Shown here: piece by piece, positions 1-8,228 of the stretch
How positions within the stretch are numbered: position 1 is the stretch's first letter
Layout of the letters: each line of letters starts with the position of its first letter
Assembly: GCF_018424605.1 (NCBI RefSeq)
Contig: NZ_QTKT01000002.1
Location: forward strand, 372,001 to 436,000
DNA from: Marinobacter lipolyticus
GTDB lineage: Bacteria > Pseudomonadota > Gammaproteobacteria > Pseudomonadales > Oleiphilaceae
Length of the DNA: 64,000 nucleotides
Direction: 5' to 3'
Position numbers and translations under genes: made by a program
Notes under the pieces: generated by a model
Databases searched by the model: none
What the model was told of the DNA's origin: nothing
The model's input: the letters and a program-made list of their open reading frames with translations, nothing else

Positions 1-297
1 CCACGAATTGCTCCTTCAACCATAGACAATACCGCTGGGCTCTCCGATGGTAGCAACAGTATCGACGGTTGGTTAATGGCGAGGGGCACTAGCTGGCATT
101 TCGGACTGGAGTTCACTGATAACGGGCCAGAAGCTTATGGTCTGGTCAGTTACTCACAATCGACGGACGCGATGTCTCCCTATTTCAGCGACCAGAGCGA
201 GGCTTATTCTAACAAGGTGATCCGTAAGCTTCTGTTCACTGAAGAAGAGATCGAAGCGAATCTCCTTCCTCAAGGGAGAACGGTGATAACTCAATAG
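1..297 (+). CDS. Penicillin acylase family protein, C-terminal end (partial)
   Basis: The frame is open from the first base and ends at TAG 295-297, so only the last 98 residues are present and the start lies outside the window. The tail reads GTSWHFGLEF, then SQSTDAMSPYFSDQSEAYS, then LLFTEEEIEANL. A Ser-rich SQS.D..SP...DQ...YS segment followed by a F.E.EI segment is the usual C-terminus of the beta subunit of S45 Ntn-hydrolases (penicillin amidase, acyl-homoserine-lactone acylases, aculeacin acylase). These are periplasmic amide hydrolases. The substrate cannot be told from this fragment. A clear terminator lies 46 bases downstream, so this is the last gene of its transcription unit. Confidence 0.75.
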   Translation, partial: PRIAPSTIDNTAGLSDGSNSIDGWLMARGTSWHFGLEFTDNGPEAYGLVSYSQSTDAMSPYFSDQSEAYSNKVIRKLLFTEEEIEANLLPQGRTVITQ

Positions 298-342
298 TCA
301 TGAGGCTCAGATTAAATAGCAATACGTTATACAGTGAAGCAA

Positions 343-372
343 GGCTGGCGATACCATATCGCCGGCCTTTTT
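343..372 (+). terminator. Rho-independent terminator after the acylase gene
   Basis: A 10-bp stem (343-352 with 358-367, one G-U pair) has a 5-base loop and is followed by five T. It is placed correctly for the gene ending at 297. Confidence 0.85.
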
Positions 373-423
373 AGTTTTTGCTTTGCGGCTGATGGGACTT
401 CGCGATTAGACAAAACTAGACTA

Positions 424-735
424 TTAAATTATGTCAAAAACGCAGGCATCAGAACAAGATTTCGTGCCACCGGAGAGGCTCGCAGCCCGCATTGCGCCGC
501 CTATCGGGGTGTCGGTGTCTACGATGTCACGACCTTCATCAGCCTCCGACAACAAGTTATCGCCGGTATCAAGGTCTATCTGAGATATAAGAGGCTCTGT
601 GCACCTTAGCGGGAACGATAACGCATCGCCCAGCAGGTTGGCGTTGGCTTCTTTCGGCACGGTTGTGTCTCCGGCTGTTTCCATAGTCAGGATTGTGTGG
701 GGAAACGACGCAGCGGGCAGTGATGGTGCCGAGCC
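424..735 (-). pseudogene. Fragment of a VolA-like lipase gene (decayed duplicate)
   Basis: Minus-strand translation gives AGDTTVPKEANANLLGDAL, then a TEPLISQIDLD segment, then AASLSGGTKSCSDA. This parallels the C-terminal part of the complete lipase at 1140-3977 (VGDTTVPNEANVNPLGDAF, TEPLMALIDLG, AASFFEGANPCADA) in the same order. Homology can be followed from about 424 to 700. The frame stays open further upstream, but I see no start, signal peptide or GHSLGG nucleophile region there, so the piece cannot encode an active enzyme. It lies on the same strand as the full gene and just beyond its 3' end, as expected for a partial tandem duplication that has decayed. Remnant status is inferred from the missing N-terminal two thirds. 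Confidence 0.65.
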
Positions 736-780
736 GATGTAGCAAGAAGCCGGCGGGCAGGGTAAAGCTATGGCGCCTTC

Positions 781-966
781 GATGAGATCGGTACGAACTA
801 AGATGGTGTGACCACTGAAGACGACGTAAGTATATACGGAACAGTTGCGGCGGCATCCGCGATGCAGGCAGGATCTGCTCGGTACAACCGAGACATGATA
901 ATGGAGCAGGATTGGGACAGCGATGGCTGGCTTACTCAGGATGAGTTTGAGCGTTGTAGTAAGTGA
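781..966 (+). pseudogene. Remnant of an EF-hand calcium-binding protein
   Basis: In plus frame 1 the last 34 residues contain DWDSDGWLTQDEF, a textbook EF-hand loop (acidic at 1, 3 and 5, Gly 6, hydrophobic 8, acidic at 12). About 35 residues earlier a second loop-like stretch (TN-stop-DGVTTEDD) carries an in-frame stop at 799-801 in the loop itself. A start at ATG 862 would leave a 34-residue peptide with one EF hand. The likelier reading is a decayed EF-hand protein. It lies immediately beside the lipase fragment on the other strand. Confidence 0.45.
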
Positions 967-1095
967 AGTTGGGGTTGAATGACGAAATTTATTGAGAACG
1001 GTTCAAGAAAAAGCCCCGAATTCTGAATTGCCCTCCAAAGGTTGGATAATGAATCCAGACTGGTGGGCTTTTCAATATATCGGGGCTTGCTTGTT

Positions 1096-1119
1096 AAAAA
1101 GAGGGGTGAATGTCACCCC
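1096..1119 (-). terminator. Rho-independent terminator of the lipase gene
   Basis: On the minus strand a 7-bp perfect stem (1103-1109 with 1113-1119, three-base loop) is followed by a T-run that appears as AAAAA at 1096-1100 on the plus strand. It lies about 20 bases past the lipase stop. A second, long-range inverted repeat (1011-1019 with 1080-1088) lies further out. Confidence 0.8.
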
Positions 1120-1139
1120 CCTTCCTGTTTAACTCTCAG

Positions 1140-3977
1140 TTATTCAGCTTCGTCCTGATCCAGAGCGTTCACTAATGTGTCGCTTGAACCCAATACTGTC
1201 AAATCCGCATTCGTGTCAGTTGTCGCCAGAACCGGAGCTCCGTTGATTGCCAGTATGGTCTGACGAACCATCTCTGAGAAAGCCGAGATGGTGTTGGTCC
1301 CACCTGGGCACTGAAGATCTTCAGGGTTAGCCGGTGTGGCTGGTCCCACAAACGTGCCATGGTTAGCATCTGCGCACGGGTTGGCACCTTCGAAGAAGGA
1401 AGCTGCCGGCAATACACCCTGATTAGCCGCCGATCCTGTTTGTACTAGACTCAGGCCAGAGCCATCAGCCAGAGTTCCACCATCAGCGCCGAGATCGATC
1501 AAGGCCATTAATGGCTCAGTTGATGCCAGAGGGGCAGAGAAGGCATCTCCCAAAGGATTGACGTTTGCTTCGTTTGGCACAGTCGTATCTCCAACAACTT
1601 CACTGATCAGTATATTGGTCGTGGAGCCGCCGAGAGCTTCAGCGAAGTTAACCGGGTCGGTCGCGTCAACAACAGATTGGAACACGTAAAAGAAACTCTC
1701 GAAGTTTGCAGAGCCTTGGCTCACGTCTGCCTCTTCCAAACCACCAAGTATCGGGGTTGAAAACGCTGGTGAGTTTTCGATGAGTCGAGTTACCTGTCCC
1801 CCAGTGTTATGCAACACTACGGTCGAAAGCGTTGGAAAAGTAAATGGAAGTCCAGCCGCAGAGTAGGTACCGTTGAGCGTAGCATTCAATGTTGGGTCAT
1901 TGGCTAGTGAAGCAAAGGTCGTTCCTGAAATGCCTCCCAGTGAGTGGCCCACGAAGTGCACCGGCAGGGTGGCAAGTCCGCCAGTGCTGGCCGGCCCTGA
2001 AATCCCCATCGTTTGCACGGAAGCGGCTACGTTCAATAGATCGACAACGCCTTGGCGCAGATTGTCACGATTGTTGAGCATATTCGCTGGGTTAATAAAC
2101 AAGCTGCCTGATGCTACATCGGCCAGATCCGCTGAAACCGGTTGCTGTTGGGCATTAGCCGTGTAGTTGAAGTGACGCTCACCAATGTAATCTGCATTGA
2201 TTAGTGCTTCAAGTTGGGCATCAAGATTGGGGTTTCCGGTGCCGCCGCCGTCAAGAATCGCATTAATCTCAGCTGAAAGCGCGGCTTCTGACAGAGGTGT
2301 TAAGCCTGGAACTCTCCCTGCCGTTTCGCCTGCTAAACCGTGCAGAGGCTGGTCGATTGCAATTACTACTTGGCAAGCTTGAGCCGCAAGTAATATACCA
2401 GGGAGCATCGCTACACTGCGATCAACGGTAATACCATGCTGGAAGATTGTTACGCCTGTGGGTCCGCCAGCGCATAAGGGATTGCCTGCTGTAGGTTGGA
2501 ACGCCACTACTGGAACTGTAGTGGTGGCTTTCTGCTCCGGGAATGGAAAATAACCATTCACGTTCAGTGTCCCGTCGATGTCTCTCAGGAAGCGGAAGGT
2601 ATCAACGCCTGGCTCAAGCGACTCACTCAAATCTGCTTCAAGGCTAGTGCTACCCTCGAAGCTGCCAGTTGAAATGCCAGTGCCGTCTGAGCCAGGGAGC
2701 GATTGAAAATAGGGTAATGCGATAGCTCCCTGTGAAACCTCAACCAGACCCGCGGCACCAACTATTGGATTGCTAGGATTCTGTGCTGCGAGCCCTTGAA
2801 TCGTTGCCAAGTCACTTGCCGAGGTAGGAGTTCTGAAATATGAGGGCCGCGGCACCGGCAGGTGCAAAGAGTCACCGACTTCAGCGGTAATCGCAGCTTC
2901 GATATTTGCAGGTGTTGTAATTGCCTGGAGCTCACCAAGTCTGGTGATAGCGGCGATTTCGGCTGCGGGCAAGGTAGTTATGTCGAGGTCGCCACTTCCG
3001 ACAGCAGCAGCTTTTTCGCCAAGTTCTGACAGTTTGGCCGTCAATTGAGAAAAGTTCAGAGCAGGGAAATTATCCCTGACGGCCTTCAACTGGGCTGTAA
3101 AGCCGACTTTTTGGCCAAGAGCCGTACCGAATGCGGCTGGTGCCATCATGGCTTCCAGAACATCGGTATCTGAATTCGTCGTGAACGAGTAGGACAGAGC
3201 AGATTCAGACCCCGTTCCCATTGCCGTCAGGAAGCCATTACCAAGAGCGTCTAGACTCTGGAGCAGAGTTTTCACGTTACCTAAAGCAGGGTTGCCTAAG
3301 GTGCCATCGGCCAGAGCAACATCCTGCACTGCACGGTCAATAGGTTTGCCATTGGCGCCGCTTACATCGTCACTAACAACAACGAGGTATTTCTGGCCTT
3401 CCAATAAGGGTTCAAGGGGTACAACACGGATAGCGTTGTTGGTGCCACCATCGAGGCTGACAACATCGGCCCTGAAGTTGGGCTGCAAATTCGGGTCAAG
3501 CTCGAATGGGTCTGCAGGGTCAATGCCGCTGGGATTGGTATTGGGCAACGCTTCAGGTGCCGACTCAATTGCCGGAGGAACCTTAAGCGGTACCAGAAAA
3601 ACGGTAGCGTTTGCCATCACCGACTCAGGATTCAGCTCACCGTCAAACTTGAGACTGAATGCACCAGAGGTGGAAAAGCCCGACAGCCGGTTTACGGCAT
3701 CATCAGCTGGCGTGTCGCCGGTTGAGAGGCCGGTGAAGTCATAGTTAGCACTCTGGGTGGCACCGAGTAGCAGGATCAGGTCCGAATTGATTGGGAACTG
3801 TGGTTCTGCAGCGAGGGGGTTCGGGTTATAAATAGGGCGAACCAAGCTTGTATCGATCGTGGTATCGGTGATCTTATAATCCGGATTCGCATTCTTCCCT
3901 GAACTAGCGCTATCAAAGCACCCCGTCAGCCCAAGGGAAGACGCCACGGCAAGACTTATTAGAGTTTTCTTGAACAT
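1140..3977 (-). CDS. Surface lipoprotein lipase/lysophospholipase, VolA-like
   Basis: 945-residue protein with a lipoprotein signal peptide (basic MFKK start, hydrophobic core, lipobox LTGC, Cys20). The N-terminal ~300 residues resemble the bacterial virulence-factor lipase N-terminal domain. The nucleophile elbow HFVGHSLGG lies near residue 676. A conserved GDTTVPNEANV segment near residue 800 and NHGTFV near 872 could supply the Asp and His of the triad (inference). Vibrio VolA, of similar build, is an outer-membrane-anchored lysophospholipase that releases fatty acids from host or environmental phosphatidylcholine; the same role is plausible here. The gene is monocistronic, with its own terminator and a ~290-base upstream gap in which I see no other gene. 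A decayed C-terminal copy lies downstream at 424-735. Confidence 0.8.
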   Translation of the reverse strand: MFKKTLISLAVASSLGLTGCFDSASSGKNANPDYKITDTTIDTSLVRPIYNPNPLAAEPQFPINSDLILLLGATQSANYDFTGLSTGDTPADDAVNRLSGFSTSGAFSLKFDGELNPESVMANATVFLVPLKVPPAIESAPEALPNTNPSGIDPADPFELDPNLQPNFRADVVSLDGGTNNAIRVVPLEPLLEGQKYLVVVSDDVSGANGKPIDRAVQDVALADGTLGNPALGNVKTLLQSLDALGNGFLTAMGTGSESALSYSFTTNSDTDVLEAMMAPAAFGTALGQKVGFTAQLKAVRDNFPALNFSQLTAKLSELGEKAAAVGSGDLDITTLPAAEIAAITRLGELQAITTPANIEAAITAEVGDSLHLPVPRPSYFRTPTSASDLATIQGLAAQNPSNPIVGAAGLVEVSQGAIALPYFQSLPGSDGTGISTGSFEGSTSLEADLSESLEPGVDTFRFLRDIDGTLNVNGYFPFPEQKATTTVPVVAFQPTAGNPLCAGGPTGVTIFQHGITVDRSVAMLPGILLAAQACQVVIAIDQPLHGLAGETAGRVPGLTPLSEAALSAEINAILDGGGTGNPNLDAQLEALINADYIGERHFNYTANAQQQPVSADLADVASGSLFINPANMLNNRDNLRQGVVDLLNVAASVQTMGISGPASTGGLATLPVHFVGHSLGGISGTTFASLANDPTLNATLNGTYSAAGLPFTFPTLSTVVLHNTGGQVTRLIENSPAFSTPILGGLEEADVSQGSANFESFFYVFQSVVDATDPVNFAEALGGSTTNILISEVVGDTTVPNEANVNPLGDAFSAPLASTEPLMALIDLGADGGTLADGSGLSLVQTGSAANQGVLPAASFFEGANPCADANHGTFVGPATPANPEDLQCPGGTNTISAFSEMVRQTILAINGAPVLATTDTNADLTVLGSSDTLVNALDQDEAE

Positions 3978-4265
3978 GGGTGTGGAACCTTTTCCTGTTG
4001 TTGTGTCGTTATGGTCGGCCAGTGACGGGGCCGGTCTGGTCCGGTAAACCCTGTGTCAGAGGCCTGTGTTGCTAATTCTGTTGTCTGAAATTGTAGCCAG
4101 CGCTTCTGTGCCAATTTCTGTAACTCTGACTATAGCGACAGTATGGCAACAGTTGATCAGCCGAAAGTGTGATTCTGGCGTTTCGTAGCCTTCCCGCACG
4201 GTTGGAGATTGGCCTGAATGAAAAATAGTTGCCGCTTAGGCGTTTGTCGAGTTTCCCCTGGGCGC

Positions 4266-5039
4266 TCAATGGAACTTTGAGAAGTCCGGTTGGCGCTTCT
4301 CCATGAAGGCCCGGAACGCTTCGGCGGCTTCCGGGGATTTCAGGCGTTCCGCGAACCGTTCGCCTTCGGCCAGCATGGTGTTCTTCAGCTCGTCCAGGGT
4401 GGGGCGGTTTAGCAGTTCCTTGGTGGCGCGAAGCGCAGCCGGTGCCTGGGCGTTCAGTTGGTTGCAGGCGTCGAGAGCGGCCATTTCGGTGTTGGCCGGT
4501 TCGCAGACCCGATTGATCAGCCCCAGCCGGTGGGCATCGTCTGCGGTGAAGGCTCCGCCAAGCATCAGCAGCTCGGCGGCACGCACCCGCCCGAGCCACG
4601 ACGGCAGCAGCAGGCTGGAGCCACCTTCCGGGCACAGGCCCAGGTTGGCGAAAGGCATCTGGAAGCGGGTGTTGTTGCCGGCAAACACCAGATCACAGTG
4701 CAACAGCATGGTGGTGCCGATGCCGACCGCGGGGCCGTTGACGGCCGCGACCACCGGTTTGCTGGCGGAGGCCAGCAGAAACAGGAAGCGCCCGACCGGG
4801 GTTTCCTGGAAGTCGCCGGGCAGCCCGGCGGCAAAATCGCCAAGGTCGTTGCCAGCGGTGAAGCAGTCTTCGCTGCCGGTAAACAGGACGCAACGGATGT
4901 CAGCATCCTCGTGCGCCTGATCAACCGCATCACCCAGAGCGGTGTACATGGCGTGGGTGAGGGCGTTTTTGCGTTCCGGCCGGTTAATGCGCACAAGCAG
5001 AATGTGGTCCTGCTTTTCGGTGAGGATGTGAGCGGTCAT
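4266..5039 (-). CDS. Enoyl-CoA hydratase/isomerase family protein, delta3-delta2-enoyl-CoA isomerase-like
   Basis: 257 residues, the full length of a crotonase-fold enzyme. The oxyanion-hole region reads NGPAVGIGTTMLLHCDL. In true hydratases the next motif carries two catalytic Glu residues; here it reads MPFANLGLCPEGGSS, with Phe where the first hydratase Glu should be and Glu in the PEGGSS turn. The single-Glu PEG.SS arrangement is that of delta3,delta2-enoyl-CoA isomerases (ECI2/PECI type), which move a cis/trans-3 double bond to trans-2 so unsaturated fatty acids can enter beta-oxidation. I therefore favour isomerase over hydratase, but the family is broad and substrate is not fixed by sequence. 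It is a single gene divergent from fumarase. Confidence 0.75.
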   Translation of the reverse strand: MTAHILTEKQDHILLVRINRPERKNALTHAMYTALGDAVDQAHEDADIRCVLFTGSEDCFTAGNDLGDFAAGLPGDFQETPVGRFLFLLASASKPVVAAVNGPAVGIGTTMLLHCDLVFAGNNTRFQMPFANLGLCPEGGSSLLLPSWLGRVRAAELLMLGGAFTADDAHRLGLINRVCEPANTEMAALDACNQLNAQAPAALRATKELLNRPTLDELKNTMLAEGERFAERLKSPEAAEAFRAFMEKRQPDFSKFH

Positions 5040-5172
5040 GGCGTCTCCCGTTTTTGTTGTTCATTTGATTAGGATGATACCTTTTTCCAATCTTCGTCGC
5101 ATGCCCCGCTCGGGTGGTTTCTGGTAAACTCCGTCTTCTTTTATATTCCAGCTAAAAATCAACACTGATGAG

Positions 5173-6693
5173 ATGCCTATGACCACCGTAATCCGCCAGG
5201 ACGACCTGATCGAGAGCGTAGCGGACGCGCTGCAGTTCATTTCCTACTACCACCCGAAAGATTTCATTCAGGCTGTGTATGAGGCCTATCAGAAGGAAGA
5301 GTCCCAGGCGGCCAAGGATGCCATGGCGCAGATCCTGATCAACTCGCGCATGTGTGCCCAGGGCAAGCGGCCGATCTGTCAGGATACCGGTATCGTCACC
5401 GTGTTCGTGACCATCGGCATGGACGTGCAGTGGGATGCAGACATGGCGCTGGACGACATCATTAATGAAGGCGTTCGCCGTGCATACACCCACGCAGACA
5501 ACGTGCTCCGTGCGTCGGTGCTGGCCGATCCGGACGGCAAGCGGGCCAACACCAAGGACAACACCCCGGCAGTGATCCACTACAAGATGGTGCCGGGGAA
5601 CACCGTGGACGTCCACGTGGCGGCCAAGGGCGGCGGTTCTGAAGCCAAATCCAAGTTCGCCATGCTGAACCCGTCCGACTCGGTGGTCGACTGGGTGCTG
5701 AAAATGGTGCCGCAGATGGGTGCCGGCTGGTGTCCGCCTGGCATGCTGGGCATTGGTATTGGCGGCACCGCCGAAAAGGCAATGGAGCTGGCCAAGGAAT
5801 CCCTGCTCGACCCGATCGATATTCACGACCTGCAGGCCCGTGGTGCGTCCAACCGCTCCGAGGAGCTGCGTCTTGAGCTGTTCGAGAAGGTCAACGAGCT
5901 GGGTATTGGCGCTCAGGGCCTCGGCGGTCTGACCACCGTGCTGGATGTGAAAGTGAAAGATTACCCCACCCACGCGGCCAACAAGCCGGTGGCGATCATC
6001 CCCAACTGCGCCGCCACCCGCCACGCACACTTTGTACTGGATGGCTCCGGCCCCTCACTGCAAACCCCGCCGAGCCTGGAAGACTGGCCGGAAATCACCT
6101 GGGAAGTGGGTGACAGTGTGCGTCGTGTAAACCTGGATACGGTCACTCCAGAAGACGTCAAAGACTGGAAGCCCGGCGAAACCGTACTGCTGTCCGGCAA
6201 GATGCTGACCGGCCGTGACGCCGCCCACAAGAAGATGGTGGACATGATCGAGCGCGGCGAAGAGCTGCCGGTGGATCTGAAAGGCCGCTTCATTTATTAC
6301 GTGGGCCCGGTGGACCCGGTGCGTGAGGAAGTGGTTGGTCCCGCAGGCCCCACTACCGCCACCCGCATGGACAAGTTCACCCGCACCATGCTCGAGAAAA
6401 CCGGCCTGACCGGCATGATCGGCAAGGCGGAGCGTGGTCAGGTCGCGATTGACGCCATTCGAGAATTCGGCGCGGTGTACCTGATGGCCGTCGGCGGCTC
6501 AGCCTATCTGGTGTCCAAGGCCATCAAGCACGCGGAAGTGGTCGCGTTCGAAGAGCTGGGAATGGAAGCCATCTACGAGTTCGAGGTGGAAGACATGCCG
6601 GTGACCGTGGCGGTGGACTCCAAAGGCTCCTCCGTTCACCAGACCGGCCCGGCGGAATGGCACGACAAGATCATTGCCGCCAAGGCCGTTTAA
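5173..6693 (+). CDS. fumA: Fumarate hydratase, class I (iron-sulfur)
   Basis: 506 residues, the single-chain class I fumarase length. It interconverts fumarate and malate in the TCA cycle using a [4Fe-4S] cluster. Probable cluster-ligand and conserved Cys contexts are PICQDTG (near residue 67), GWCPPGMLG and IPNCAATRHAHF. The C-terminal beta domain includes GKMLTGRDAAHKK and YYVGPVDP. ATG 5173 and ATG 5179 are both possible starts, with no strong ribosome site to choose between them. There is no downstream partner on this strand; an imperfect palindrome at 6706-6730 separates it from the convergent selO. Confidence 0.93.
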   Translation: MPMTTVIRQDDLIESVADALQFISYYHPKDFIQAVYEAYQKEESQAAKDAMAQILINSRMCAQGKRPICQDTGIVTVFVTIGMDVQWDADMALDDIINEGVRRAYTHADNVLRASVLADPDGKRANTKDNTPAVIHYKMVPGNTVDVHVAAKGGGSEAKSKFAMLNPSDSVVDWVLKMVPQMGAGWCPPGMLGIGIGGTAEKAMELAKESLLDPIDIHDLQARGASNRSEELRLELFEKVNELGIGAQGLGGLTTVLDVKVKDYPTHAANKPVAIIPNCAATRHAHFVLDGSGPSLQTPPSLEDWPEITWEVGDSVRRVNLDTVTPEDVKDWKPGETVLLSGKMLTGRDAAHKKMVDMIERGEELPVDLKGRFIYYVGPVDPVREEVVGPAGPTTATRMDKFTRTMLEKTGLTGMIGKAERGQVAIDAIREFGAVYLMAVGGSAYLVSKAIKHAEVVAFEELGMEAIYEFEVEDMPVTVAVDSKGSSVHQTGPAEWHDKIIAAKAV

Positions 6694-6705
6694 GGCTGAC
6701 CGGTT

Positions 6706-6730
6706 GTTCTTGCTGAGCCTCAGGAAGAAC
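6706..6730. terminator. Inverted repeat between convergent fumarase and selO
   Basis: A 25-base near-perfect palindrome (GTTCTT.CTGAG against CTCAG.AAGAAC, one mismatch) lies 13 bases after the fumarase stop and covers the selO stop codon. No T-run follows on either strand, so a bidirectional terminator is only probable. Confidence 0.4.
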
Positions 6731-8174
6731 AGCTGATGCTGAGGTGCTTCCCCCAGTCCGGGGGAAGCGCCGCATACCCCTCGAATTCCGGCTGTTCGTC
6801 GAACGGCTTCTGCAACACCGTCAGTAATTCCTTCAGCGGTTCATAATCCCCATTCTGTGCGTCCTGAAACACCCGCTGGGCCAGGTAGTTACGAAGGATG
6901 TATTTGGGGTTCACCTTGCGCATGGTAAATTCACGCTCATCATGGGCACGGGTTTCTGTCTGCAGGCGCTGTTGGTAACGCTCTAGCCATTGGTCCGCCA
7001 CGCTGCGATCCACGAACAGGTCCCGGATCGGTGCTGTGCCGTGGCTGTGCAGGTTGGAGAGCCCGCGGAAGAATCGGGTGTAATCCACGTGGTGCTCGTG
7101 CAGCATGCTGAAGGTGTCCATGATCAACGACAGATCGGATTCGTCCTCCTGTACCAGTCCAAGCTTGTCCCTCATGTTCTGCAGGAAGCGGCCGTTGTAG
7201 GCGGTTTCGTAACGGCGCATGCCCCGGCGCACGTCGTCTTCGTTCATGATCGGCAACAGCGCGTTGGCCAGATACTGGCAGTTCACGAAGCCGACGTTGG
7301 GCTGGCGGTTGTAGGCGTAACGGCCGCCCTGGTCGGTGTGGTTGCAGATGTAGCCGGCGTCGAAATCGTCCAGAAAGGCGTAGGGACCATAATCAAAGGT
7401 GTCCCCGATGATCGACATATTGTCGCTGTTCATCACCCCGTGGCAGAAGCCGACCGCCTGCCAGTCGGCGATCAGCCTTGCGGTGCGCTCGACCACTTCC
7501 TCAAACCAGCGGGCGTAGCGTTCCTGCTGGGGTAATTCGATCAGGTGAGGGAAGTGCAGGGCGATGACGTGCTCGGTGAGGGTCCGCAATGCGGCCTCAC
7601 CCTCATGGTGGGCGGCAAACTCGAAATGGCCGAAGCGGATGTGGCTCTCGGCCACCCGCACCAGCGCGGCAGCCGTTTCAATCGACTCCCGGCGCACCGG
7701 GTCGCGGGCGCTGACCATGAACAGGGCGCGGGTGGAGGGAATGCCAAGGCCCGCCATGGCTTCGCTACACAGGTATTCGCGGATGGTGGAACGCAGCACG
7801 GCGCGGCCATCCCCGAAGCGGGAGTAAGGTGTGGTGCCGGCGCCTTTCAGGTGCCAGTCCCAGCGGCGGCCATCCGGCCCGACCGTCTCCCACAGCAGCA
7901 GGCCGCGACCATCGCCCAGGTCCGGGTTGTACATGCCAAACTGGTGGCCGGTGTACTTCATCGCCAACGGGTCCATACCCTCCAGCAATTCGGTGCCTGC
8001 ACCAACGCCGGTCCATTCCTCCGGCTTCTCGCTGTGAAAACCCATTTCGCTGGCCAGCGCGTGGTTGAAACACACCATGCGGGCGTCCTTCAGGGGCGTT
8101 GGCTGCACCCGGGTGTAGAAGCTGTCCGGAAGTTCCAGGTAGCGATGTTCTACGGTGAAACCGTTATGACTCAT
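6720..8174 (-). CDS. selO: SelO protein adenylyltransferase (YdiU family)
   Basis: 484 residues from ATG 8174. An in-frame codon at 8258 would overlap the divergent kinase gene, so the internal ATG (protein begins MSHNGFTVEHRYLEL) is preferred. SelO is a pseudokinase-fold enzyme that transfers AMP to Ser/Thr/Tyr of target proteins during oxidative stress. Diagnostic motifs are KYTGHQFGMYNPDLGDGRG, LKGAGTTPYSRFGDGRAVLR, HGVMNSDNMSI and DYGPYAFLDDFD. The protein ends in ISCSS, matching the conserved C-terminal Cys-Ser-Ser of the family, whose Cys takes part in redox control. The gene stands alone and is transcribed away from the glucosylglycerate cluster. Confidence 0.93.
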   Translation of the reverse strand: MSHNGFTVEHRYLELPDSFYTRVQPTPLKDARMVCFNHALASEMGFHSEKPEEWTGVGAGTELLEGMDPLAMKYTGHQFGMYNPDLGDGRGLLLWETVGPDGRRWDWHLKGAGTTPYSRFGDGRAVLRSTIREYLCSEAMAGLGIPSTRALFMVSARDPVRRESIETAAALVRVAESHIRFGHFEFAAHHEGEAALRTLTEHVIALHFPHLIELPQQERYARWFEEVVERTARLIADWQAVGFCHGVMNSDNMSIIGDTFDYGPYAFLDDFDAGYICNHTDQGGRYAYNRQPNVGFVNCQYLANALLPIMNEDDVRRGMRRYETAYNGRFLQNMRDKLGLVQEDESDLSLIMDTFSMLHEHHVDYTRFFRGLSNLHSHGTAPIRDLFVDRSVADQWLERYQQRLQTETRAHDEREFTMRKVNPKYILRNYLAQRVFQDAQNGDYEPLKELLTVLQKPFDEQPEFEGYAALPPDWGKHLSISCSS

Positions 8175-8228
8175 GTAACGCCTATACTCCCATTGGTACA
8201 AAACATGCTGTTTTCTTGATACCACTTT

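Noticed and set aside
4072..4635. Minus-strand frame of 187 codons running past the isomerase gene
   Set aside because: Arg/Ala/Gly-rich translation in an alternative frame of the isomerase gene; no motif.
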